This document shows, piece after piece, positions 35,209-48,455 of a DNA stretch of 64,000 nucleotides. Below the pieces are notes generated by a model, which was given only the letters and a program-made list of their open reading frames with translations, made no database searches and was not told the DNA's origin. Made by a program: the position numbers and the translations under genes. Numbering within the stretch: the first letter of the stretch is position 1; each line of letters begins with the position of its first letter. This DNA comes from Asterella californica (taxonomy: Eukaryota; Streptophyta; Marchantiopsida; Marchantiales; Aytoniaceae), in NCBI GenBank assembly GCA_036924285.1, contig JAYKYS010000001.1:40051501-40115500 (forward strand), given 5' to 3'.

Positions 35209-37440
35209 CGCGCGATCTTCCTCCTCCTCTGTAGAGCAGAACTACAACCAGGAACTCATTCGATCATTTAGTACAATCTTCGAACCCTGATCGAGTGTGA
35301 TGCAATCACTGATTCTCTTCGGTTTCAGAGGACTAAACGAAAGTCTTTCCTGCAGCAAAATTCAAATGTAGAACCGTAACATGTAAGTCGGCCCGCGCAA
35401 AAGTGACTCCACACACTCGCTTTTCGCTGTTGAAACTGCGAGGTAACCTCCAGCAGAAACTATATCTCAAATTCTCAATACGTCCAGGCGAAGCGAAACA
35501 AAGACTGAACTGGACACAACACGTTAGACGGTGACTAGTGGCAGAAATCCGCCTTGGAATCTTGGAAGTCGGGCTTTCATAAACACGACTTTAGGGTGCT
35601 AAAGCGGCAAGTACGGTGCCATACACCAAGGGTTTGCTCGACGGCAGTACCCCTCAACTTTTCTCCTTCGAGCAATGTAACAATTGTTTCTTAGTCCACA
35701 AGGTGCTGCGTTATGAAATTTTGAGGCTGTGTATTTGGTGAAAAGAAAAGAGTGACATAGCGAGAGAGTTTGGAGTTAATACTTAAATCACATGTAAAGG
35801 CACAGCCGGAAACGACAATATATTTCCATTATTTTGTCGTCTTGCAAAATTGATGGTTAGCTAACATAGCAGAGCAGAACTCAAATCAAAGATGAGTCAC
35901 CGAAATACTCGATACACATTTGATGACCGTAGGGTTCACGCATGATTTGCTTAGGAATCGGGCTCCTGTGGCTCCGCCTAACCTCATACTTGCTGTCACA
36001 AGAATCTCGGCTTCCGATTACTTTGTGTAGACAGCTTACCGCCTGGCGCGGCTTTAGATAATTCGATGAAGTGAGAATGTGTTGTTTTAGCATTTGTATA
36101 AATCGTAGAAAATACACGCCAGACATCCAAGACGGCTTGTATCTCCAAATCGTGTATCCATGAACTCCAGCGGTGTATTTCCTTCGATTTTTTCACAGCC
36201 TACTGTGAAAAAGACTGACAGTTGTTTCCTTACTCTGACACCTTCGTCACCGATGTCCTGTAGTGGAGTCGAGTGTCCGAGATTTTATTCCGGTCTCGGG
36301 AACTTTTCTTTCATTCTACTGTGCCGTATGCATGTGAGCGTCATTTTAGACGCGATGTCTCCGGTAAGGGATTATTAACGAACATGTATGAAACCACATT
36401 CCTCTCACTACAATAGATACAGCAACGAGTTGGGTGTTTTGTTTCCAACAGAAGATTCTCCGCATTACCAAACTCCCGCATTATGCGGACTTGAGAAAGA
36501 GTTTAACCAACCTACATTGGATGCAAGCGCTATCGTGTTGAAGGAAATCAAATTCAGTTCATTCAACTCATAGACATCCCCGAAACCAAGCGTATCCATA
36601 TACACTCATCGAATTGTGAGAACATAATGGTGGCCTGCAAGCTTTTCAACCTATTCTCTGTTTCCGGAATCCACAGGGTGGAATACACTGAATAATTTGT
36701 TTTGCTACACAATCTACTGGCGTTTCCAATTGCTTCAAACCATAAATACTACATTGACGAAGCTGGAACTGCCGACGTTCATTAACGTCACGTCCTTCCC
36801 AGTGCACAATCCAAATCAGACAAAAGACTGGTGTTAGACTACCAACACTAGACCATAAATGTCGAAAAGCTTCAGTCCCCCAAACGTTGGCTACACGTCG
36901 GCTTCGTAATATCAGACTCACTTTACTCCTCACTTATAACACATAGCTCCAGCAGAACTGTCGTGTCCGAGTACTCCACTTCCGAAGTGCTGACGGCGTG
37001 AAAGAGAACCGAAGCCTTATGTCACACAGGAGGTGTTCCTAGTCCGCGATTCCACAGAGTATTTACATCTTCAATGGATGGTTGACGCGCGGCTGTATAC
37101 TTCAGAAGCAGCTATCGATCATTGGCACAGTTTTACAGGAATCATCTCTGTTGGTCCTAATACTCTGCTATTAGTAATTTCCTACAAGAATGGATATGTG
37201 CATATGCAATGACGCGTAGCGTCGTCTAAAGCCTGAAAGACATCGACTTGATCTTCGGACTGTATTCTCGGTCCGACCGCTCCTGTAACGAATATGTCCT
37301 GCATATCAACGACAGTATTAGCTACAATGACGATATGCTAGGCAGCCAACAACCAATTCCAACCTCTATGTACTGAACGAAGTGGTTGTCCTTGCGAACG
37401 CAGCACAGGCAGTAGAAAGTATTACTGGATACGGCAGAGG
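35209..37440. other. Intergenic region upstream of the helicase
   Basis: It contains the helicase 5' flank (35209 onward) and the 3' flank of the REF/SRPP-like gene. Small ORFs (for example 36646-36933 minus) have no recognisable domain. I see no clear TATA box. Confidence 0.45.
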
Positions 37441-39009
37441 TTACCTTAAACTTTGTAGTCCCTCAGGACTGATGGCTTTTACACCGAGACCCCACGTGTC
37501 GAATAGGTCCAGAATCTCGTCGTGCTCGTCAGGTTCTTCCTGCGGTGGCGTTACTTGCAGTACTTTCCCTTTGCGACTATCAGCTTCAGCCGTCATTTGA
37601 TCTTCGGGTCGTAGCAAACTTATCTCAGAAGTGCTCCCTTCAGTTGTATCTCCTGAACCGAAGGATCTGTTATCGGGCGTAGAGCTGATAGTCTGAGACT
37701 CGGTAACCTGAAAGATCTTGGTTTTTCTCTCGGCATCCTCCTGAGATTCCGTGACATCTCCAGTAGGCTGAGAATCGTCCGCTTGTTCCGTAACATGTTC
37801 ATGAGACTCGATGGCACCGTCGGTAATCCTGAGGGTTTTGCGTCCTTTGGTAGATAACTCAAGTGGTGAGGGATAGTCGGTGAACAAATCCTGATGCTTG
37901 TCCTTTCTCTCACTGTGGTCGATCAACCACTCAGATACAATGGAAACCAACGGCGAACCGATGTCACGAAGAATGTAAACAGCAAGACTCGAGCCGGGTA
38001 CTTTGCTGATCAGCTCGCGCATGCCTTCAGATTTTCTCTCAAGGACAGGCTCGTACTTCAACCAGGCATCTGCAGTACAACCAACAACTCCTCTCCGTCG
38101 CAACTTCTCGAGGCCTGACTGCACCTTACGAGGAGCTTCTCCGGACAGCACTATACGTAGTGGGGTAATGAAGACTGATGTCAAGGGTATGTGTTTTACT
38201 GCCGCTTCGCTTGCAGCATTGATCTGAACCAAGAGAAAGGTCCAGAAAGTTATTCAAAACGTAGAGAAGTTGAACACTAAAAAAAATAAGGATACACGAC
38301 TGAAAAAGGGTACTTCCCAATAGTTCAAGTTTAAGCTGACCTTTTTGTCGGCGACTGACAGCAAGTGCAGACCTTCTTCCTCTACACTGGCAATGAATGG
38401 ATCAAGCCACGGACTCAACGTGTCCTCTACAAAACCGATAGACTTCCCCCAAGGGAAGGGTAGCTTCCTCGCAGTCTTGAGAACAAAATGCACCACATCA
38501 ATCACTGCATATCCAACATCCTCCAGGAGCCTCAAGTCCTGAGTTGTGGTATCCTCCTGCGACATATAATGAAAGCAATACAACTATGAAAACCAGAGCT
38601 TGCTCACGGGAATCCTCAAGAGACCAAATCTCACCACTACATCGTCCTCTCTTTCCTGGCTACTTTTGACTGGGACACAGTTCAACGTCTAAACAATTCA
38701 AAAACGTCGTCCAAGTCTTGGACCTGTACCTAGCCTAGCACGTCCCGGCCTAGATGTGACGGCCTACCTTCACCGGCTATGAAGTATTCTAAAGACTGTA
38801 GATTGTTGCACGCATGTAGTTTCCTTGTGTTCAACAGGACACAAAAGAAGCAAAACACGCGCTCGTGCGATCTGGAAGTAGGAATCTTCAGGAACCAACA
38901 GAAAGCAGGAGAGAGAAACCACATCACTGGAGGACGACACAAGAATCCTGCACGGATTAAGAGAACAAACCATTGACGGGAGCCGCTCAGCTGCACTCGA
39001 TTCTGACAT
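37441..39009 (-). CDS. REF/SRPP (lipid-droplet-associated, LDAP-like) protein
   Basis: Three exons (39009-38971, 38556-38341, 38223-37441) join in phase 0 to 345 residues. Exon 1 gives only MSESSAAERLPSM. Exons 2 and 3 carry a region that aligns by eye with the REF/SRPP family: LRLLEDVGYAVIDVV, VEDTLSPWLDPFIASVEE, LLSVADKKINAA (the family has a D-x-KV-D block here) and later AWLKYEPVLER (family KYEP). Plant members coat lipid droplets or rubber particles in the cytosol. The C-terminal third is an acidic, Ser/Thr-rich extension absent from short seed-plant LDAPs, ending in HDEILDLFDTWGLG. The stop TAA overlaps a possible splice donor (AAG|GTAACC), so a further 3' exon cannot be excluded. It is on the same strand as the helicase. 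Confidence 0.68.
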
Positions 39010-39539
39010 CTTGACTTCAAAAGATCTGTAACACAAACATAATCCGTCAATCGCGTTCCCAAACAACTTAACCGAATCTTCTGAAGCAAACGATTCGTCA
39101 GAGGGGAAACACACCAAGAAGAAAATAGCGGGACAGAATTTCGAAAAGCTGTAACACGACGATATCATCGGAACCGACTCCACGACATCCTATCTGCATC
39201 TGTACGAGTGCCTCCATGTGGCAGAGCGTCGAGAATAGAGATTAGAAATAGCAGATCAGCGGCACTGTTCATCAGCATACCCTTCACGCAATATGCGCTC
39301 AGAGAATCCGTCACTTGGAACCTCTAAATACTAACTAAGCTATTTACATGTATGCACCGCTTGTATCTTCAAGATGGCTCTCGTGCGAATTAACGGCTCT
39401 TGGCTTGCCCAGAGGCGCGACTGGATCCCAGTTTAACAACCCCACAATTCTCACAGGACTCCGAGACTCTCTAGCTAATTCCGTGTCTCAACCTTCACGG
39501 AATTATCAATAGCTTCTTTTTGGCAGACCAAGCTGCTTA

Positions 39540-40291
39540 TCATGTACACTCAGAACTGTAAACATTACTCTGGCTAATAAACATCCATAAAATCGAGATA
39601 TCAAGCAGAGATTGCAAGGTTTTGATACAAAGACAATCTACATCGGGACGAAGAAACTTCACGACAACTAAATGGCCTTTAGAATCCTTTGCAAGAAGTT
39701 TAACAGCAAGAGGGCACACTGAATCTGGCCCGCCAATACTTGCACAGCCCTCATCGATATCCACTCAAACAAAAAACCAGATCTATCACACACAAATTGC
39801 TAAAGTCGCTGGAACTGGAACAAGATCATGGTTCATAATTCCCCAGGTCTGTCAACACCTCTCCATGCGGAAAGTATGGATCAAAGCCGCCGACAAAAGG
39901 TGATCTGATAACACATACAACGATCTAATGCCACTTTTCCCAGGAAACTACTGTTAATTCTACCCGTTCTCCACTCAAGCATTTCAAAATTGTTGTACAC
40001 GTTCTCCGAAAATTCCACGATTCTCACCAAACAAGCAGTACGGTCCGTTGTACGACATCCAATTCTCTTGTTCTCCTGTCCGCCCGTGCCGTCACGGAGT
40101 AACTCGATCGTCAAACCACCGGCATCAGACAAGAGCAGAGTTAACTGAGTAGCTGTGCATGAATATTCAAGGGGCCATCCTCCGGTCCCGTTCCACTCCA
40201 ACTCGTCTCCACACTCATCCTCCTCATCCATCCGGCCCCACGGCGCCTTCATACGGCTCGATGCACTCTTCTCGTCAACACCGCCACACAC
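39540..40291 (-). CDS. Possible two-exon gene, unidentified
   Basis: Two minus-strand segments look protein-like. 40291-39881 contains MDEEDECGDELEWNGTGGWP, TATQLTLLLSDAGGLTIELL and LVRIVEFSENVYNNFEMLEW. 39764-39540 contains CPLAVKLLAKDSKGHLVVVK and FLRPDVDCLC. A junction between them has not been fixed, and I recognise no family. It follows the REF/SRPP-like gene on the same strand. It could be a small host gene with an OB-like beta fold, but that is speculation; the opposite strand has overlapping ORFs of similar length. Confidence 0.3.
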
Positions 40292-40299
40292 CCAGAGAC

Positions 40300-41218
40300 C
40301 GACGGGCGGGCCATGGGACGGGCCAGGTGGCCGACAGACATGCAGAGTCCCTGCAGCAACATCCCTCCCTGGGCATTCTCTAGACTGTCTACGCAGACAC
40401 CGGGGGCAGCCGGTCGATCCTTCGATGACATATTCCCGGGACTGGCGTCACCGGACAGGCAATTGCTTGTCTATATTGCTTTTCAATATGGTGAAGGCGC
40501 ATTACCTCCTGGGAGGTTTTCTTCGTGCAAAATTCTACTTACTTTCGCCGCCATTCATTAGCACTTTTCGGCGTGGGTGCCTCTTCGTGCTACAGCACCT
40601 TTGCCTGTGGTCCCATACGCTCTAGTACCGTAGACCGTACAAAACTTTCCAAAGTGAGTTATTTGATGGTTAAGTTATAAAACTTATTTATCTAAATCTA
40701 GTTGTCACTAACTTTTTTCCACCTATGAAACTTGGAATTATTTTCTTGAGTATTAACTTCCCTACAGAACTCTTCTCCAAAACTCATCATCGATACGAGT
40801 AGAAAGATAATAAGAAATGCACGCAGAAAATATCCACGGACTTTGGATGAAGTAAGTTAGGATATTTACTGTAATAATAAGAGTGTCAAATTTAGAACCT
40901 TTCCAAGAGATTTTTCTCTTGCAAGTTGGAGTTACGACTTCGGCCAGAGATCTGTAGATATTTCTTGCGAATATTTCCGGAGGTGCCCGCAAGAAACGTC
41001 AAGGAGCATTTGTTTATTCACTTCCAGTTCATTTCAATCAAGAGCGATGTCAGTAGAAACGTGTCAACATAAGCTACGAATTTTTTATGTTAGTCACCAA
41101 AAATAATTAATGAAAAATTGATTTTTTCTGTTCAAAATCTCCCTTCTCTGTATACTAGGATCTTAAATTACCGCTTGTTTTTTACAATTTTTCTCACATC
41201 GACAATAAAAGAATCTTT
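40300..41218. other. No gene seen
   Basis: Mixed-composition DNA becoming AT-rich beyond 40640. Only short ORFs without motifs. Confidence 0.45.
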
Positions 41219-41219
41219 A

Positions 41220-41353
41220 CAGTTTAACTTTGACACCCTCTAATTCACCAGCAAGTCAGGAGTGTTTGAAAACGTTTTGACACTTTTATTGTAAAGGTGT
41301 AACTCGGAGACGTAGAACCTCTACACTGGTAGCTGGCTGTTGTATGCGAGCAT
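41220..41353. repeat. Dispersed repeat copy B
   Basis: Second copy of the repeat at 14491-14621, in the same orientation, sharing AGTTTAACTTTGACA, AAGTCAGGAGTGTTTG and GTAGAACCTCTACA(C/T)T. The flanking sequence does not match beyond these limits. Confidence 0.75.
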
Positions 41354-42624
41354 GTCCATAAATGTGATAATCTATATTTACCTGACGAGACGGAGAATAG
41401 ATCTTTTACTTACGTATATTCTCCTTCAGGGCATTGTTGTTGGATGTTACCATTGTGAAATTGGGCACCAAAATCGGACCTCATCATCAACCGTCTCAGA
41501 TGACCTAGGTACACGTAAATTCTGGAGAAGGAGAGCTTCGAGACAATCACGCCTTCATGAAGATGCACATCAGATTTCATCCTCTTCTCTTCTATAGAAA
41601 ATTACGTACTTTGCCAAGGAATATGACATAATACTTATATATCGCCAGGACGATAAGTGTTGTGTGAAGTTCAAATAGAAAAGGTTGTTTGCTCTCTTGT
41701 ATTCTAGTTATTTTTCCTGGCTGTATCTTAATACATCAAGTCGTGCTTGCTTTTTCTTATCATTTTGTCGAGTAGATCTTCTGATTTACACTCTGAAGAG
41801 CATTATAATCCACTTTATTTTCTTTTAAAAGTAAATGATCATCATCTCGAAGAAAGGTTCCGACGATCGACTGTAAGCACTGTCATTCCTCTAGCTTTTA
41901 GGATCAATCAAAGTTTCTTGGTTCGCAGGGATGACTGCTAACACCCTAGACAAAACCTAATCACTTCAGCAGGTGGTTACCGTGGTCTTGGCTCAAAAAA
42001 AACCTCAAATCTTAGAAAAAAAGGTTAGAGAAAACATAACCAGAGGTGGGCCCAATAACGTTGTGGTCCCTTTCCACTTGGTTTTGTTACATGACAAGGT
42101 GCGTGTCTCATGTTGGATCAAACTACAGACGGATGTTCACAAAAACCACAGAAGTCTTTTCCAATATCATCCTTTTCACAGGTCACACTGACAAGTGAGA
42201 TTACATGACAGGTCGGTGTAAAACGGCAACTGGTACAGCTAGCCCTAGCAAAAATTAAGATTTTGCAGAAAACTATCCTTCGACTCGATTCGAATGGTTT
42301 TGACGTTTCTGCGTTGTAAACTCAATCTAAACAGACTCCATTGGTTTGACAGGATCACAAAAGTGTGTACATCAACTTGCTCAACGATTGCATTGCATAG
42401 TAAGTCGGTGAAAACCAGCTATCTGCTATTTTACGAACATGCAGTCCCCGTCTTGTGAATAATGTATCCCGTTGGTAGCACTCTACCCTGGCTCTCGGTG
42501 CAAAATGAGAAGGAACCGATTGCATCCTAATTATGCTCCAAAACTTTTTGCCATTGATATACAGATGGACTTGTAGACTAGGTACCTTGAGGCTGCAGCT
42601 CAAGAAGCTTGAGTGGATAAATTG
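41354..42624. other. No gene seen
   Basis: AT-rich, only short ORFs. Likely degraded transposon or intergenic DNA. Confidence 0.4.
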
Positions 42625-42827
42625 AACAAGTCATTCATGAATTCGGGGCTGGTAAACCTCTGAATTGTTCCTGTTACCTACATTCCTAGGCGACAGCAAT
42701 GAGATTGACTTAACAAGTCATTCATGAATACGATAAAGAACTGGGCTGGTACATTGGTTGTCAGGGCTGGTAAACCCTTGAACTGTTTCTGTTACCTACA
42801 TTCCTAGGCGACAGCAATGAGATCGGC
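42625..42827. repeat. Imperfect direct duplication
   Basis: AACAAGTCATTCATGAAT...GGGCTGGTAAACC...GTTACCTACATTCCTAGGCGACAGCAATGAGAT is present twice, ending near 42706 and 42823. The second copy carries an extra segment of about 35 bp (ACGATAAAGAACTGGGCTGG). Confidence 0.85.
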
Positions 42828-42829
42828 CA

Positions 42830-45800
42830 AGGCAAGCTAGGGTTTTCTTTTTTGAGGCGAGCTAGGTTTTTACCACTTCCACACATAAAGCTCCAAGATA
42901 GCATGTTCTGCCCGTAGACACTTCAACACTGATGATGATCCTCTCTAGTTCTCACCCCTCCCAGCTATAGCCAAGTTTGAATATTCTGCCTTCCGTAATT
43001 GTCCGTTAGTTAAAGTTGAAGAGAATTTTCGGAACCCCGACGACTCCATAGTTACCCACCTATTCCAGCAAGCTGCCACTCCTATAGAACTACATTGGAT
43101 GAATATCTTACAGTCAACATTTCCAGAGGATACAGTGTCCAGGGGAAAATCCAGCAACAGACGATCTCCGAGAAACAGACTACTAAATCTTCTCTTCGAG
43201 TACACCCCCCACCAACACCTCTCGCTTTCTCCACATTCAATGCCTTCAGCTGCTTCTGCACCTAACAGAGTTTGCGGTTAATACAATAAGCTTACAGACT
43301 TCTTTCTCGCCGAGTACTCCACTCCCATTCTAGTTAAGATACGGTACATCATCTCTAACACCTCTTTCGCAAGGCCTCTCGTAAGATGTTTCGTTAGCAC
43401 GATCCCTCTAGCACAGATTCTCGATTTTTCTCGCACCTGTCTTCCATCCCCGCTCTTCACTGACGACTACTGAGAAGCTTCTGACTTATCAAAGTCTTAT
43501 GATTTATGTCTTCTGTCTTGAAACCTGGATCTTTTATATCTTTTATATTCATCCACTATCCTTGATTGTATTCCTCCTTCGTTGAGGACTTATACTTGAC
43601 TTGATGGATATCTTACTTTGTACAAGATGATCGAAATTCTTGTATGTGGTGTTAAGTTCGGTCGATACGCTGAGTGCTTTGTGTGAGTCTGCGCAACGAT
43701 TTGATCCTGTTAACATCCATCGATGAATTCAGCCAGATCAGGACTATACTTAAGACTCGAAGATATATCTCTCAACGCGAAACAAAAAATGAAACCGTGC
43801 ACCGATCTTCCCTTTGCCATAAAACAATTCATAACCATGGACGTAATTGCATCCTTTTCATCAAGTTTCGGAATAATAGGGCAACTCAAACCTTAACGAA
43901 ATTTACAAGGTTTAGGTGAGAAATATGGAAGTCTAAACTGTCAGGCTTTGTCAGGACTAGCCGAACGTGTGTAATAATTGGATTTTATTTTTTTCAAATG
44001 CATTCAGGAGATATGGTTTATGGGTAGAGAATAGTTATGTCCAATTACTGTAAATTTTACGTACCACCTCTGGAGATGGTACATAAAGTTTACAGCCGAA
44101 AACTGTAAAAAAGTTACGGGAGTTACATGAGTTCTGTAAAAGTCAGGTTTGAGTGGCCCTAACATTTTCAGAATTCAGCAGTTATTCCAAGTATACGGCT
44201 TGACAGTCATAACTTCTTGCTGAAGGTTCCGAAATTACGATTCTGGTATGCAATATACGTAGAGTTTAATTACAACGTCGATAGTTTTGATGAGAAATCT
44301 TATGTTGCACAGGATCACAACCAGAAACTAACGAAACCCTTGTGGTTCCTCCTCTCATGCGCCAGCTAAACATTAGTGACAAGAATTTGACAAGAAGAAA
44401 TGTATGATAAGCTTCAAGTTTTCTGTACTAGTAAACTAAACTATAATTTCTCATTCATGAGTTTCTGCGGCCTGGAACTGTCTGGTAGCCTGCGAGGTGC
44501 AGGAAGGTTTTGGGGAAACCATTCATTAATGAAGGTAGATTAGTACTAGTGTAACTCAAGAAAATGGAATATTGGCTTTCTTGAGATGTTCTATGTTGTT
44601 CTACTCGTATGATAAGCCCGCATTATCACTTCCATGTATATTCATCCTCTTCCAAGTTCGGCCGAGGGGGAATATACATACCCTTTAATGTATGTTCTTA
44701 CCTTTCCTCTTGGAAGGGTTAGTTAATACACTAAAGTTATTAAATAATTTATTATTATTATTACAGAAGACTTTATTTATAGTAGAAAGAGTTACTTTTC
44801 AACTCACTGAACTTTTCAACTCTTCCCTTACGGTCAGCTCAAAAGTTGAAGTGGTTATTTTGAACTGATTACGTTTATACGTTCTTCTTCCTAGAGTTCA
44901 CACGTTATGATCTCATGACTGTTTAAAGTAAGTCAATTAAATTTAGATGTTCAAATTTAAATTTAGATTATTTATTTATTTATTTCAGTAAACAAGCATT
45001 ACGCATGTCTGCTTACTGCACGAAGATTTTTACTTTTTCTGCTAAAATGATCATATATAGCAAATCCCTTCAAACCCTTTCCAGTCCATTCTTCAGCTTG
45101 GATTTAAGATTCTACGCACGCATCTGTTCTATCCCTGCTCATCTATTCCTTCTCCAATATACTAGTTTGTTCTTTCCCGTCCGTTTCCACAAACATCACT
45201 TGGGATGTATATTCATTTTACTTGAGTCTAGTTCATTCATTGTATTTGGATCTTATTGTATTTATACATAATTTATTCTCATTCTCAACCAATCATGCAT
45301 TGCTATGGACCGCTTTAGTGAAAGACAAATAATCAACAGACCCCGCTAAGTCACTCTGAGAAAGTCTTTTTTTAATCAACAAAATAATACGAGATAACCT
45401 GCTTTGTGAAGTATACCCAATAGAGTTATTTTCTTCTAACCATAGGATTGAAGATTCAAACCCGAGAGGATGCGTCACCAGACCCAAGGTATCGTCACTA
45501 CAGTACTCATGTTGTATGAGCATATGCTTGTTACTTAATATGTTTATTCTAGAAAGAATGTTATATTTATAGCTCTTTCGTTATTTTGTGCTATGGTCCA
45601 AGATAAGAATATATTTATTATTGTATTATATTTAGAATATTTATAACTAAAAGATTCTTACGGCAGTTCTATATAACATTAGAAAAGTGCTAGGTTTCTT
45701 CTTCAACCAATTACATGCTCAGATTTACCTCGCACTATATGCGCTTGTCTTTTTCTCCTGTTTCAGCAAAACTCCACTTTGTATGCATATCGTACAACGT

Positions 45801-46150
45801 ACATAAAGAAGAGTAGAAAACTGAGTTTTGCGTTATAAGCAAACCATCGATGTAAGACCAAACCAGTTCAATTTGTTCTAGTCCCATCTAGTTTTACACG
45901 AACGATATAGTTAAAGCCGTATGTTTAAGAGTGTGAATGCAGCAGCATACAACTATATATTTCTTACGAAGCAGCACTTATTTTGCCAACGAGATTCCGC
46001 TTGCTAGCTGCACGCAGGAAAAGCAGAGAAATTATAACATGTACTTTTGAATTCAAGTTTTCTGCAAATTTACCTCAAAAGACTATTTTTCTCATATGCT
46101 GGAAAAGAGCTCTTGGCTCTCTAGATTTCAACTCTGAATAAATATGCATG
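42830..46150. other. Unassigned AT-rich region
   Basis: No ORF with a recognisable domain on either strand. 44690-44960 is strongly AT-rich, with TTATTA and TTTA runs. Probably degraded repeats. Confidence 0.4.
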
Positions 46151-46155
46151 CACAA

Positions 46156-46176
46156 CGTCTGTTTGACAAACAGACG
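46156..46176. repeat. 21-bp near-perfect palindrome
   Basis: CGTCTGTTTG is followed by one A and then CAAACAGACG, a perfect inverted repeat with 10-bp arms. Too short to call a gene or terminator. Confidence 0.85.
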
Positions 46177-46179
46177 GTA

Positions 46180-48090
46180 GGAGACAAGCGGACAGAGCGA
46201 GGATGGTGTCATGCTATGTCTCTATGGTGAAACAGGTCTCCAGACAACACCCGATTGATATTTTCACAAGAAGTTGCGCTCGAGCTTACCAAGCTGAGAA
46301 TGAGCTAAGCTAGGGCTGAGCTAGACAAGATGCCCTCTAGCTTGAGCTAAAGTATCACTTTGAAGAAGAGTGAAAGTACCAAAAGACATAGCTCTCTCAT
46401 GAGAGTGACCTCGTGTCTTCAATTGTGAAAAATAGCGTTCTATGCAATAGTTAATGCAGTTTATAAGTTATGAAAAATGTGAAAGAGAGAAATCTGTCGA
46501 TTCTGGCTCGTGATTTGGATCCATAGTTTGAAAGTACAAGTGCGTAGGTGTTAGTGAGTACTATAGTTTTGACTCTTCATTCATAAAAAATGGAGCTATA
46601 CAAAAAAATTGACACAAAGGGAGTTAGTAAAGAATGTAAAAAGTAAAAAGTAACTTCTTTTATGTTTATATATGAGTTTTGATTCTCTTTCTAACGGGAA
46701 CTGTAAACCCTCCGCGGTCCTATCGATCAACTACCCCTCAATCTCTCAACCTCCACGATCATCATTGAGGAATCTGCAACATGTCGGGCTTGTCTCTCAC
46801 TCAGGGGTCACCTCTGATGGCTTTGATGGAAGCACATCATGAACTTGAAGAGAAAAATACTAAGTTCACTAATTCATACACCCATAAACTCATAAACTAA
46901 AATTATCTATTTTAACGACGTCTCTCAAGTTCTCACATGCTAAAATATCAATCTCTCTATATATTGCTTAAGTTGTCATTAGGACGATGTGAAAATAATG
47001 ATGAGGAGCTCTTCTCTACTTTTCTATTTATACATTCTAAGTTTTTACTTTGGTACAATTCTCTAACTCAGCCGTAACTATTTTTGCCGGGTTTTACTAA
47101 GATATTACTAAGATAAAAGTATTAATCACATGGGCTTCTTATTTTTTCACATGGGCTTATTCCTTCAAAGTCGACAACTTCTAGAAGGATTCTAGAATAT
47201 TCTCAAAGAATCTCAAATTTCTACCCTCCTCTACATTACGACCCACTAAAAAGAAGACATGTGGAATCTCTTCTTGTTTTTAATGCCCACAAAGTACACA
47301 ACTTTAATCTCACCACTAATATCAAGTCAAAAAGGAAATAAGGGATACTTTCCACCTCCTTTCTACCTTTTAGACAAGATGACAAGATAGTAGTGCTCAC
47401 CCTTTAAGAAATATCTGAATTCTATCCAAAAGTACAGCTAAGTTTATCCATAACTAACTTTAGCTAGTCATGACTAACTTGATACATCCTTAAAGCACTT
47501 GGGCAGCAAATAAACATTCTCAACACTTAGTTATAACTAAATACCTTACTAATAGACAAGCTTCTTATGTGTAATCTATGTCGCTACAGAACAGAGATCA
47601 TCCTCAGTGGTAGAGGGGCCACCTAGGAAGAAGATATCTCATGATCAAATCATCCTGGCATGTTCTCTATTTTGACATATTGGCGTCTTGAATGGGAGTC
47701 TATGTTGGATATGTAGCTACGTCTTGCATATTTAGGGGCGGGGAGCGATACCCTCTTTAATCGTGGGCTTTCTGGTCTAAGCCTCGGCATGCCACTTTGG
47801 TTATAAGTCAAGAGTTACATGGAAGGACTATTGTAAGTCTCGTAGGATGACTCCATAGTTGTAACTTCGGTCTACATCGAATATAACTGAAGTGACATCG
47901 AGAGTCACGAAAATTTTTAATAAGCAAAGGTCTAGCTTAGCAGAGGACTTGCTTGGTTGATACGCAAGTTTCCTTATAAACACCTTAGCTTAGATGGGGT
48001 GTTAGATGGGGTGTTAAGATAAAAAATTGCCGGTATCGCGTGAAGAAGATATTATACTCTATTGCACCATGGAGAGTCGTCTAGATGCAC
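46180..48090. other. No gene seen
   Basis: AT-rich sequence with only trivial ORFs. GATCAACTACCCCTCAATC...CCTCCACGATCA near 46725-46765 is partly complementary to GTGATTGATCGTGGAGGTTGAGG at 48579-48601. The two could be the arms of a distant inverted repeat or element ends. Confidence 0.35.
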
Positions 48091-48151
48091 GAGAGGAAGA
48101 TAAGAATTGAAGAGATCATATTTTTGAGGATTTCAAGTATGAGTTGTCGCT

Positions 48152-48455
48152 GGAAGAGAAATAAGGTCTTGAGAGTTCGAATTGCATCTATTGTTGTGTT
48201 TGGAAATAAATCCACCTTTTGGTGAACAGAAGACGATCTTATTGAGTAGGGATCGACTGTTAGACAGAAATTGACATGTGTGGAAGACTTTAGCTGCTCC
48301 AAGAAGAGAAATAAAACATTAAGAGTTTGAATTTCATCTATTGTTGTGTTTGGAGATGAATATGCCTTCTGATGAATGAGAATTGATCTTTTTTAGTATG
48401 AATCGATCATCAAACAGAGATTGGTATATGTGATAGACTTTGGCTGTTGTAGGCA
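48152..48455. repeat. 152-bp tandem duplication
   Basis: AGAGAAATAAGGTCTTGAGAG...CATCTATTGTTGTGTTTGGA at 48152 recurs, diverged, at 48304. Both copies run on through a GATCTT...GATCGA(C/T)...AGACAGA region to GACTTT(A/G)GCTG. A second, shorter duplication follows at 48808-49010 (GCAAG(C/A)GATTGTG(G/A)ATAGAT). Confidence 0.8.

Noticed and set aside
40155..40625. 156-residue plus-strand ORF rich in His, Pro and Ser
   Set aside because: Composition is that of the complement of the minus-strand reading, and no domain is visible.
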